Made by a program: the position numbers and the translations under genes
Notes under the pieces: model-generated
Seen by the model: the letters and a program-made list of their open reading frames with translations, nothing else
Told to the model about the DNA's origin: nothing
Database searches by the model: none
Shown: positions 43,300-51,457 of the stretch, piece after piece
Position numbering within the stretch: the first letter of the stretch is position 1
Layout of the letters: the number at the start of each line of letters is the position of its first letter
NCBI RefSeq assembly: GCF_000308815.1
Contig: NZ_BAFX01000074.1
Location: forward strand, 186,001-250,000
From: Nocardia concava NBRC 100430
GTDB taxonomy: Bacteria; Actinomycetota; Actinomycetes; Mycobacteriales; Mycobacteriaceae
Direction: 5' to 3'
DNA length: 64,000 nt

Positions 43300-44970
43300 T
43301 CAGGCGGGCTGCAGATTACGGTCCGACTCGGTGCCGATCACGTCGTCGAGCGGAACGATCTCGTTCTCCTGCTCGGGCGCGGCGTCCAGCACCGGATCCG
43401 GACCGGGCAGACCCGACTCGTGGGCCTTCACGCCGGCACGCACGGCCCAGTAGTAGGTGGCCAGCGCGGCCACGGCGACCAGCGCGATATCGATGCCGCC
43501 CGGAATCAGGCCGGTGCCACCGAAATCGGGTGAACCCAGGGCGGACACGGTCGCCATGAAGATCAGGAAGGCGATCATCCACCAGGCCGGAGCCAGCTGC
43601 TGAGCGATGGTGCGCTCACCACGCTTCCACAGCACGGCCACCGCGATCGGCACGGACAGCAGCGTGATGAACACGATGCGGCCGGTATTGGGCCAGTGCG
43701 TCCAGTACAGCGCGCAGGCGGCCAGGGTGAAGGCCAGCGGGGTGATCACATTGGCCAGCGGAAGCCGGAAGGGCCGCGGCAGTTCGGGCTTGGTCTTGCG
43801 GAACACGCCCACCGCGATGGGGCCGATCAGGTAGGAGATGACCATGGCCGCGGAGACGATGCCGGCCAGCGCGTGCCAGCTGTGGCCGACGGTCAGCAGC
43901 AGGATCAGCGAGAAGGCGAGGTTCAGCCACATGGCCGGGCGGGCGGTGCCGTACTTGGGGTGCGACTCGGCCAGCTTCTTCGGGAAGAAACCGGTCTCGG
44001 CCAGGTTCTGCACCATGTACGAGGCCGAGGCCACGTTGGCGATATTGGCGCCCGACGGCGAGATGAACGCGCCGAACTGGAGCATGATGACCAGCCAGCC
44101 GAGCATCAGCAGCTTGGCGATATCGACGAACGGCGAGTTGAAATTGATTCCGACCCAGCCGTGTTCGGCGAGCTGCTCCGGCGGGACCGCACCGATGAAG
44201 GCGACCTGCAGCAGCATGTAGATGACCAGGCCGATCGACAGCGCGCCGACCAGCGCGGCCGGAATGGCCTTGCCCGGATTCTTCGCCGCGCCACCGAGAT
44301 TCACCACGGCCTGGAAACCGTTGAAGGCGAACACGACACCGCAGGTGGACACCGCGGTGAGCACCGCGGCCCAGCCGTTGGGCGCGAAACCGCCGTAGCC
44401 GTGGAAGTTCTCGGTGTGGAAACCCGACGCGATCAGGGAGACGACCGCGAGCACCGGGATGCCGAACTTCACCGCGGTGAGCAGGTTGTTCACCTTGGCG
44501 AGCAGGCCGACGGACCAGTAGCAGCACAGCCACAGCACCACGGTCAGCACGAACGCCATGCCCATGCCCGCGAGCGTCAGCGAGCCGTCCTCCATCAGGC
44601 CCTGTGCCCAGGAGAAGCTCCACGACGACATGTACTGCGTACTGGCGATGGATTCGATCGGAATGAGCGCGGCGACGGCGATCCAAACCGCCCAGCCGGT
44701 AATGAAACCGAGCACCGGGCCGTGCGAGATGGAACCGAAGCGGGCCATGGATCCCGGGAACGGGTAGGCGGCGCCCACCTCCGCGTAGGACATGGCGATC
44801 AGTCCTATGAACACCGCACCGATCACCCAGGCGATAATCGCGGCCGGCCCGGCAACCTGGGCGGCCTGTCCGGCTCCGAAGAGCCAGCCCGATCCGAAGA
44901 TCGAACCAATGCCAATCATGATCAGGGCGAAGAGACTCAGCCCTTTGCGGTTCGCGGTAGGTATTTCCAT
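43300..44970 (-). CDS. APC-family amino-acid permease
   Basis: Protein of about 556 residues with 12-14 predicted membrane helices. It opens LSLFALIMIGIGSIFGSGWL (consensus GSGIF-type helix 1 motif of APC carriers) and includes GFQAVVNLGGAAKNPGKAIP. A hydrophilic acidic tail ends EQENEIVPLDDV. It is upstream of the serine deaminase gene, suggesting serine or related amino-acid import. The ATG at 44970 is preferred for the family start, although GGAGAG lies before a TTG at 44991. Confidence 0.9.
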   Translation of the reverse strand: MEIPTANRKGLSLFALIMIGIGSIFGSGWLFGAGQAAQVAGPAAIIAWVIGAVFIGLIAMSYAEVGAAYPFPGSMARFGSISHGPVLGFITGWAVWIAVAALIPIESIASTQYMSSWSFSWAQGLMEDGSLTLAGMGMAFVLTVVLWLCCYWSVGLLAKVNNLLTAVKFGIPVLAVVSLIASGFHTENFHGYGGFAPNGWAAVLTAVSTCGVVFAFNGFQAVVNLGGAAKNPGKAIPAALVGALSIGLVIYMLLQVAFIGAVPPEQLAEHGWVGINFNSPFVDIAKLLMLGWLVIMLQFGAFISPSGANIANVASASYMVQNLAETGFFPKKLAESHPKYGTARPAMWLNLAFSLILLLTVGHSWHALAGIVSAAMVISYLIGPIAVGVFRKTKPELPRPFRLPLANVITPLAFTLAACALYWTHWPNTGRIVFITLLSVPIAVAVLWKRGERTIAQQLAPAWWMIAFLIFMATVSALGSPDFGGTGLIPGGIDIALVAVAALATYYWAVRAGVKAHESGLPGPDPVLDAAPEQENEIVPLDDVIGTESDRNLQPA

Positions 44971-45145
44971 ACCTTGGACACTACGGAGCAAACTCTCCGC
45001 GTTTAACGGACAAATGTCCTCAGTAGCACCGGTGTTGGATCACGTCAATGGCGCTCCCACCCGCTCTCCGGATCACATATTGGGCGCCCAGCACATGACC
45101 TGCAACACATTTTCGGGGTGTGAATTGGCGGATGCGCGCAGGCCG

Positions 45146-46034
45146 TCAGTGATCGGCGGCCCGCCGGTGAAAGGTCAGCGGCATGGCGTCGAGGTGGAAG
45201 GCTGTCGCCGTGGTTTCTCGATCGCGACTGAAAACGACTCGGGTGGTGCCCATTCCGAACGCGGTCAGATCCGCGCGGAAGACGTACGGGTCCTTGTCGT
45301 CGTCGGGCCACAGTGAAATGGCCCGGGACAGTTGGGGTATCGGGCTGATCACGCGCAGCGCGAGTGAGCCGCGGTGCACGGTGATGTGTGCCGCGGGGAG
45401 GAACCACTTCTGGATGTCGCGCAGTGCGCCGGGGAAGGTGTAGCGGCCACACAGCTCGGTCCAGAGCTCGGGACGCTGCGGCAGATCGGTTCGGATCGTC
45501 TCCGGCGCGACACCGAGCAGTGTCCGCATCAAGGCGGACATCTCGGTGCCCAGCCACTGCTTGCCGCCGCGCACGCCATTGGTGAACGCCAGGATGCCCA
45601 CGTTGTCGTCGGGGGCCAGGGTCAGCTGGGAACTGAATCCGGAGACCAGCCCGTCGTGGTCGACGGTGGCGTGGCCGTCGAGGTCATGGCGGAAGAATGC
45701 CAGCCCCATGCCCGGAATGCGAGGATCCGGTTGATACTGCGGCGCGAACATGCTCGCGAGTGTCGCGGGCTGCCCCACCGATCCGTACTGATTGCGACCC
45801 GCACCCAGCAGAGCGGCGACGTAGCGGGCCATGTCGCGGGTGCTCGAATAGATCGCGCCGGCGCCCACGGTCACGATGTCGCGATCGGGCGGTACTCGTG
45901 GCGATGTCGGCCGATCCGTGACCGTGGAACCAGCACAGCTCCCCGTCTCGCACCACCGCCGCCGCGAAACCCACTGCGGCATGGCGATGCAGCAGCCGCT
46001 GCACCTCTCGGGATAGGTCGTCGCTTTCGGACAC
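45146..46034 (-). pseudogene. Serine hydrolase (beta-lactamase/PBP-like) remnant with internal deletion
   Basis: The N-terminal 48 codons (from GTG 46034, with GGAGGA upstream) read HAAVGFAAAVVRDGELCWFH and then GHGSADIATST in one frame, as in the class C-type serine hydrolase family. At about 45895 the frame breaks and the protein resumes in another frame at DIVTVGAGAIYSSTRDMARY and continues normally to 45146, with the C-terminal lipocalin-like domain. The segment between, which should carry the catalytic SxxK and YxN motifs (about 150 residues), is absent. So the gene has lost both its active site and its frame and should be dead. Confidence 0.8.
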
Positions 46035-46293
46035 GATGGATCCTCCGCCCACTCGTCGCCCGTCCGAGCCATGGACCGGCGCCTCGGAGTTCGACCCTGC
46101 CCGAATGCGGGTCCCGGCACCGGAGTCCGCCGCCCTCGCCCGCCGGAACCAACGTCACCGGCGCACGCGGTGGTATCCCTCGCGTGCGCGGCGGGAACCG
46201 GACCTCACCGCCGGTTCCCACCGCGAGCGCACATCAGCTCATCGCAGAGCTTCGTTCAAGCGGGCTGTCGTCGAAAGGAATTCAGCGAAACAC

Positions 46294-47073
46294 TCAGTCG
46301 CCGACGACGCGGGGTGGTGCGTTGAACGCATTCACCGCGCCCACAGCGGCACCGACCGCGGCACCCGCGGCGGCTGCGGGAATGGCGATGACCGCAGCGC
46401 CGAATGCGGCGCCGAGGGCGGGACCGGCGACCAGGCCGACCGGAACGAAACCGGCGCCGACGACGAGCCCCACGACACCGCCGACGGCGGCGGAGGTGAG
46501 CTCGATCGGGGCGGCGGTGGCGGCTCCGGCGACAGCGCCCAGGGCGGCGGTGCCGATGGTCTGCCCGGCAATGCGGTCGGAGCGGGAACGCTCCATGCCG
46601 ATCGAGTCGAGGAAGGTGGCGAGATTCGCCTCGACCTGCGCGGCATTGTCATTGATCTGGATCGACTGTTCCTTGTCGATCCAGTCGGGAGCCGGGACCT
46701 GCACATCGCCGAACCGGAACATGCCGGGCGGCGGGGCGATCGGCGGCACGGCCGGAACCGGGGCGGGCGGGTGCAGCACGCCGACGGGGGCCAGGTAACT
46801 CTTGTCCGGTGCCTGTCGCGACCATTGGATGGAGCTCTTGGTATCGCCCGGAATGTGCAGGCCCTCATAGGGATTCACATTCGGGGAGTCGGCCGCGGGC
46901 CACTGGGGCTTGGGCGCGTCGTCGTGCTGCGCCACCGGAGCGACGTCGGACGGTGCGGCATTGGCTGCGCCGGATCCGACAATCGCCAGGACTAGCGGTA
47001 CCGCGCCTGCCGCCACCACGTTTCCGACCTTGTTGCGATGGGGGTTCAGTGCTCGGTGCTTACCTGCGGCCAT
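46294..47073 (-). CDS. Secreted glycine-zipper protein (paralogue A)
   Basis: About 259 residues: a signal peptide (VVAAGAVPLVLAIVGSGAAN), a Pro-rich linker, a block with MFRFGDVQVPAPDWIDKEQS, then MERSRSDRIAGQTIGTAALG and a long Gly/Ala-rich hydrophobic region of repeated GxxxG (VVGLVVGAGFVPVGLVAGPA) ending AVGAVNAFNAPP. The last region could insert into a membrane or cell envelope. No enzyme motif. It is a tandem paralogue of the next gene upstream; Nocardia genomes carry several such proteins, as far as I recall. ATG 47073 has GAGAGG 6 nt upstream. Confidence 0.85.
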   Translation of the reverse strand: MAAGKHRALNPHRNKVGNVVAAGAVPLVLAIVGSGAANAAPSDVAPVAQHDDAPKPQWPAADSPNVNPYEGLHIPGDTKSSIQWSRQAPDKSYLAPVGVLHPPAPVPAVPPIAPPPGMFRFGDVQVPAPDWIDKEQSIQINDNAAQVEANLATFLDSIGMERSRSDRIAGQTIGTAALGAVAGAATAAPIELTSAAVGGVVGLVVGAGFVPVGLVAGPALGAAFGAAVIAIPAAAAGAAVGAAVGAVNAFNAPPRVVGD

Positions 47074-47211
47074 GCAATGCCTCTCTTCAGGGGAACATCG
47101 ACGCTCGACATTCGAACCCACCGGTCACCCGGATTGGTGGGGAAACGGACGATCGAAAATCGTTGTCATAACTGAGAATTAGCTAACTGGCCGGTAGCTG
47201 GACACCGAAAA

Positions 47212-47241
47212 GGCCGGAATCCCTGGTGAGGGATTCCGGCC
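47212..47241 (-). terminator. Rho-independent terminator of paralogue B
   Basis: Perfect 12-bp stem GGCCGGAATCCC (47212-47223) and GGGATTCCGGCC (47230-47241), loop of 6. On the minus strand it is followed by TTTT, so it terminates the 48285-47257 gene, 15 bp after its stop. The same core, GGCCGGAATCC, recurs in the recC-recB gap. Confidence 0.85.
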
Positions 47242-47256
47242 TCGTTAGAGCGGCTA

Positions 47257-48285
47257 TCACCCGTCGATAGCTGATGCGTCGGCTACCGCGGTGCCCTCAT
47301 CGACCGTGGTGGCCTCGTCGACCGGGCCGACCGGGGTGGCCGGAGCCAGGTAACCGTTCACAGCGCCCACGGCACCGCCGATGACGGCGCCAACCGTCGC
47401 GGCGGGCACCGCGATCAGGGTGGCGGCCGCCGTCGCGCCCACCGCCGGGCCGAAGACCCAGCCCGCGGGTGCGAACGGTGTGCCCGCCATCGCGCCGATG
47501 AACCCGCCCATGACCCCACCGGCGATCTCCAGCGGGGCGGCCACGCCCACACCCACCGCCGCGCCCACGGCCGCGGTGCCCACGGTCTGCGCGGCCATGC
47601 GATCCGAACGGCTCGGCTCGAAACCGGCCGAATCGTAGGTGCGGGCCAGCTCCGCCTCCGCGCCCGCGGCGAGCGCGTTCACCTGGGCGGCCTGCTCCGG
47701 ATTCAGCCAGGCCGGAATGTCGACCTGGGTGTCGCCGAAGCGCAGCTTGCCCTCCGGTGCGGCGATGGGCGCGACATCGGGCGCGGCCATCGGATCGGGC
47801 TGGTGCAGCTTGCTCTGATCGACCGGCGCGAGCGGCGCGTTGGGGATGTCCCGCACGCCGGTGGCCGAATTGCGGCCGACCCGCACGGGCATGGCCGGAG
47901 CGGGCTGATCGACCAGGCTGCCCGGCTCGAGCGCGTCGGCCGGGGTGGCCTCGGCGGCAGCGCCCTCGACCTCGGCGGCGGTGGCGTCGAGGTAGGTGTG
48001 CACCCCGTCGGCCATGGTCTGCGGGACCGGCACCGCGATCTTGCCGAAGGGCGTGTCGATGACCACGCCCGGCTTCGCGTCGGTGCCGTCAGGCGCGGTG
48101 GCGGCGGGCTGATTGTCGACCACGGCCGGCTGGTTCTCGTCGGACGAAACCGGCTCGGCCGCACTGGTTCCCGCGGTGGCGAGGGCGGCGACCAGCGGAA
48201 GCGCGCCCGCGACCGCCAGGGAACCCAGGCGCCGTCGCACTGTGCTCGATTCGCGAACCAAATCGACCGGTTGGCGTTTGCCCAT
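47257..48285 (-). CDS. Secreted glycine-zipper protein (paralogue B)
   Basis: Protein of 342 residues with the same plan as paralogue A: signal peptide (GSLAVAGALPLVAALATAGT), longer Ala/Pro/Asp-rich linker, KLRFGDTQVDIPAWLNPEQA, then FEPSRSDRMAAQTVGTAAVG and a Gly-rich hydrophobic tail (APLEIAGGVMGGFIGAMAGT) ending GAVGAVNGYLAP. Shared anchors are RFGD-x-QV, EQ, SRSDR-x-AxQT-x-GTAA and GAVN. The GAGAGAGG site 6 nt before the ATG also resembles that of A. Function unknown; an envelope role is likely from the export signal. Confidence 0.85.
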   Translation of the reverse strand: MGKRQPVDLVRESSTVRRRLGSLAVAGALPLVAALATAGTSAAEPVSSDENQPAVVDNQPAATAPDGTDAKPGVVIDTPFGKIAVPVPQTMADGVHTYLDATAAEVEGAAAEATPADALEPGSLVDQPAPAMPVRVGRNSATGVRDIPNAPLAPVDQSKLHQPDPMAAPDVAPIAAPEGKLRFGDTQVDIPAWLNPEQAAQVNALAAGAEAELARTYDSAGFEPSRSDRMAAQTVGTAAVGAAVGVGVAAPLEIAGGVMGGFIGAMAGTPFAPAGWVFGPAVGATAAATLIAVPAATVGAVIGGAVGAVNGYLAPATPVGPVDEATTVDEGTAVADASAIDG

Positions 48286-48404
48286 GAATGACCTCTCTCC
48301 CGAATGTCAACGGATGTCGAACATTCGGATCCGGCCGGTGTGCCGGATTGGTCGGGACACGCGGCCCGGTCAGGCCATTATTGATACCGCGCGGGAGGTT
48401 CGGT

Positions 48405-49853
48405 TCAGCCCGCGCGCTGTCCCGTGGATTCGCCGGGTTTGTCGGTCGCCACGGATTTGCCGTTCCCCGAGGAGGATTCGACGCCGATCTGCTTGGCCAG
48501 CTGCGCCGCCTCGGTGGGATCGTCGAGCGCCTCGAGCGCGAGCCGCGCGAACACCCACTGCTCGGTCGCGGCCATCTGACCGCGGTGGCGGCCCAGGAAG
48601 GAGACGAACCATTCGAGCACGGTGACGAAGCGGCTGCGGAAGCCGACCAGGTACCACAGGTGCAGGCCCAGCCACGCCAGCCAGGCGATGAAACCGCTGA
48701 ACTCGAGCTTGCCGACCTGGCAGACCGCGTTGAACCGCGACACCGTGGCCATCGAGCCCTTGTCGAAGTACTTGAAGGGCTTGCGGTCCTCGACCTTCTG
48801 CTTGCCCGCGACCTCGGCCTTGATGGCCTTCGCCGCGTAGGTGCCGCCCTGGATCGCGCCCTGCGCCTGCCCGGGCACGCCCGGCACCGACATCAGGTCG
48901 CCGACCACGAAGACGTTCGGGTAGCCCTTGATGGTGAGGTCCGGCTCCACGATGACGCGGCCGGCCCGGTCGACCTCGGTGCCCTTGGACTTGTCGGCCA
49001 GGATCTTGCCCAGCCCGCTGGCCTGCACACCGGCCGACCACACCTTGCACGCGGATTCGATGCGCCGCACGGTGCCGTCCGGGTCCTTCACGGTGACGCC
49101 GCGCGCGTCCACATTGGTGACGATGGCGTTGAGCTGGATCTCCACGCCCATCTTCTCCAGCCGGTGCTGGGCCTTCATGCCGAGCTTGGGGCCCATGGGC
49201 GCGAGCACCGCGCCGGCGCCCTCGACCAGGATGACGCGGGCGTCGCGGGTGTCGATATTGCGGAAGGTGCCGTCGAGGGTGCGGTCGGCGAGTTCGGCGA
49301 TCTGCCCGGCCAATTCGACGCCGGTGGGTCCCGCGCCGACCACCACGAAGGTCATGAACCGGTCGCGGGTCTCCTGATCGGTGGCCAGCTCGGCCTCTTC
49401 GAAGGAGCCCAGGATGCGCGCGCGCAGCTCGAGCGCGTCGTCGATGGTCTTCATGCCGGGCGCGTAGGTGGCGAAGTGGTCGTTGCCGAAGTAGGACTGC
49501 TGCGCGCCCGCGGCCACGATGAGGCTGTCGAACGGGGTGACGTAGTCCTGGTTGAGCAGGCGCGAGGTGACCTGGCCGCCCTCGACGTCGACATCGGTGA
49601 CCTCACCCATGATGACCCGCACGTTCTCCTGTTTGCGCAGCACGATGCGGGTGGCGGGCGCGATCTCGCCGACGGACAGGATGCCGGTCGCGACCTGGTA
49701 CAGCAGCGGCTGGAACAGGTGCGTGGAGGTCTTGGAGATGAGAGTGATGTCGACATCGGCCTTGCGCAGGTGCTTGCAGGCGAACAGTCCACCGAACCCG
49801 GACCCGATCACCACGACCCGATGGCGCTGTGCGACGGATTTCTCGGCGTTCAT
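48405..49853 (-). CDS. ndh: Type II NADH dehydrogenase
   Basis: Protein of 482 residues. It passes electrons from NADH to menaquinone without pumping protons, bound to the inner face of the membrane. The FAD motif is VVVIGSGFGGLFACKHLRKA, the quinone-site region HLFQPLLYQVATGILSVGEI, the NADH motif VVVGAGPTGVELAGQIAELA and the second FAD motif VFVVGDLMSVPGVPGQAQGA. C-terminal hydrophobic helices (SGFIAWLAWLGLHLWYLVGF) anchor it. In M. tuberculosis ndh (Rv1854c) directly follows ureD; here it lies 6.6 kb beyond. An ACTCAC-N18-GTGAGT repeat (49892-49921) stands upstream. Confidence 0.95.
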   Translation of the reverse strand: MNAEKSVAQRHRVVVIGSGFGGLFACKHLRKADVDITLISKTSTHLFQPLLYQVATGILSVGEIAPATRIVLRKQENVRVIMGEVTDVDVEGGQVTSRLLNQDYVTPFDSLIVAAGAQQSYFGNDHFATYAPGMKTIDDALELRARILGSFEEAELATDQETRDRFMTFVVVGAGPTGVELAGQIAELADRTLDGTFRNIDTRDARVILVEGAGAVLAPMGPKLGMKAQHRLEKMGVEIQLNAIVTNVDARGVTVKDPDGTVRRIESACKVWSAGVQASGLGKILADKSKGTEVDRAGRVIVEPDLTIKGYPNVFVVGDLMSVPGVPGQAQGAIQGGTYAAKAIKAEVAGKQKVEDRKPFKYFDKGSMATVSRFNAVCQVGKLEFSGFIAWLAWLGLHLWYLVGFRSRFVTVLEWFVSFLGRHRGQMAATEQWVFARLALEALDDPTEAAQLAKQIGVESSSGNGKSVATDKPGESTGQRAG

Positions 49854-50057
49854 CTAGTTCCTGCTCCTCGCCAGACGGTGAAACTACGACAACTCACCCG
49901 TAACGGTAGTGCAGTGTGAGTCGCGACGACCAATCAGGACCGACCGAAAACAGACCTTTTAGACAACCTTCTCGAACATACAAGATCGGCGGTCGTTAGG
50001 CCGGGATTCCCGGGCGGTCCCGTGGCGAGGGTCCGTCAGTGTTCTCGGAACAGCTGT

Positions 50058-50954
50058 TCAGCGGCCGCTGAACAGCAATTGGGCCACGTGCGTGGTGGTT
50101 TCGGAGCCGTCGGCGTAGCCGCCCTGATCGCCCTGTTCGGTCATGATCGCGAGGGTGTAGCGCTCACCCGGCCCGGCGAAGCCGACCGAATTGACCACCC
50201 AGCCACCCTGTTCGTCGGACCAGCCGTTCTTGAGGCCCGGGTTCATGGCCGCGCCCGCGCCCCACACGCCCCAGTGCTGGTTGGTGTCGACTCGGCGCAT
50301 GCGGTCGACGAGGTAGGCGCGGTCGTCGGGGTGCATGCGGGTCAGCACATTGTCCATGAGCCGGTCCAGGTCGGCGGGGGAGCACTGCTGGAAACCCCAG
50401 TCCGGGAACAGCTTGACCTGCTCGAGGGAGGTGGTGGGCGGCATGGGGACCAGACCGGTCATGCCGTTGGCGCGGAAGGCGTTGTTGAAGGCCATCCGAT
50501 CGAAGCCGGCGTACTTGTTCCAGAGGATGTCGGCGGCATTGTCGTTCGAGGTAGCCAGCATGGACTCCATGAGCGCGCGGTCGTCGGGGCCCAGCTGGAT
50601 GGCGCCGATGCGGGCGCGGTTCAGCAGATCCTCCGCGATTGCCAGCTTGATGGTCGACGCGGTCCAGAAGTTGGTGTCGGCGTTGCCATTTCGATAAACA
50701 CCGCCGGTGACGCGGTCGCGCATGACATAGCCGGTGACGCCGGGGCGGCTGGCGATGTAAAGGTCGGCCGCGGCAATGCGGTTGCTCATATCGGCATCGA
50801 ATCCGGCGACCGGACCGCGGGTATGGACGAGCCCATTCGCATTCGCGGGCGCCGCGCCCGCGATCGGGACGAAGGCGGGTGCGGCCGGAATCAGGGCCGC
50901 GGCAGCGAGGACACAAGCGGAGGAGGCCACGCGCCGGGCCTTGGGGGAACGCAC
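50058..50954 (-). CDS. Secreted serine hydrolase with class A beta-lactamase fold
   Basis: About 298 residues with a signal peptide (RRVASSACVLAAAALIPAAP). The fold markers are the SxxK motif in FWTASTIKLAIAEDLL, the SDN-loop equivalent in ATSNDNAADILWNKY (here Asn replaces Ser: NDN), and KNGWSDEQGGWVVNSVGF in place of KTG. This pattern belongs to secreted beta-lactamase-related proteins that may act on peptidoglycan and may not hydrolyse beta-lactams. GTG at 50954 is chosen: TATTGT lies 8 nt upstream, a leaderless arrangement, and the signal peptide then starts normally. Confidence 0.85.
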   Translation of the reverse strand: MRSPKARRVASSACVLAAAALIPAAPAFVPIAGAAPANANGLVHTRGPVAGFDADMSNRIAAADLYIASRPGVTGYVMRDRVTGGVYRNGNADTNFWTASTIKLAIAEDLLNRARIGAIQLGPDDRALMESMLATSNDNAADILWNKYAGFDRMAFNNAFRANGMTGLVPMPPTTSLEQVKLFPDWGFQQCSPADLDRLMDNVLTRMHPDDRAYLVDRMRRVDTNQHWGVWGAGAAMNPGLKNGWSDEQGGWVVNSVGFAGPGERYTLAIMTEQGDQGGYADGSETTTHVAQLLFSGR

Positions 50955-50962
50955 GAGGGAAC

Positions 50963-50968
50963 ACAATA
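50963..50968 (-). promoter_or_regulatory. -10 box of a leaderless mRNA (serine hydrolase)
   Basis: TATTGT on the minus strand, 8 nt before GTG 50954. No ribosome site is visible. It has the same spacing as the boxes of the MarR and recC genes. Confidence 0.5.
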
Positions 50969-51055
50969 GAGGGGACAATGCCCGATACGCACGTCTTGCA
51001 GGACAACCGCGCTTCTGTTATCGAATCGACACTGTCGCACCGATTTTCGTGCTCG

Positions 51056-51427
51056 TCAGCGGAAAGCCGCCTGTAGCTCTTCGATACTGCGGCCATTGAG
51101 GCGATAGCAGTGCTCGAATGCCTCGGTGTGCCGCTCGCGCGGCCAGGACTGTAGAACCACGCCGCGCCCGTAATGTCGGGAGTTGACGAGTTCCCAGCGG
51201 TCTCCCACCCGGCGAACCGTGAAACCGGTTCTGGGCACCAGGGGAATCACCGACGCAGACATCGACGCGAACCAGCCTTTCGGTACAAAATCTCCAGCCT
51301 CACCAACGAAGACCTCCCCGAAACGCACTGTCGCATACCACACTCGAATTTCGGGGTGACGCGCCCTAGCAAACCATCGGCGTGTGGCAGGTGTCACCCG
51401 GCGAGCCGTGAGGCGTGGTGTTTGCAT
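51056..51427 (-). CDS. Conserved hypothetical protein
   Basis: About 123 residues starting QTPRLTARRVTPATRRWFA (ATG 51427). It appears to be a soluble, basic protein; the middle contains HPEIRVWYATVRFGEVFVGE and the end HTEAFEHCYRLNGRSIEELQ. No signal peptide or membrane segment, and no known domain that I recognise. Its start lies 29 bp from the recC start, in the opposite direction, so both genes share a short promoter region. Confidence 0.65.
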   Translation of the reverse strand: MQTPRLTARRVTPATRRWFARARHPEIRVWYATVRFGEVFVGEAGDFVPKGWFASMSASVIPLVPRTGFTVRRVGDRWELVNSRHYGRGVVLQSWPRERHTEAFEHCYRLNGRSIEELQAAFR

Positions 51428-51442
51428 GTCGTTCGCCGACTG

Positions 51443-51457
51443 TATAAACACAGCACG
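51443..51457 (+). promoter_or_regulatory. -10 box of leaderless recC
   Basis: TATAAA (51443-51448), then 8 nt to the GTG start at 51457. No purine-rich ribosome site precedes the GTG. A weak TTTGCA (51421-51426) may be the -35. Confidence 0.6.

Noticed and set aside
45037..45087. Two GGATCAC-N6-GGCGC-type copies upstream of the permease gene
   Set aside because: Only 13 of 18 positions match, in a GC-rich region; not enough to call an operator or riboswitch.
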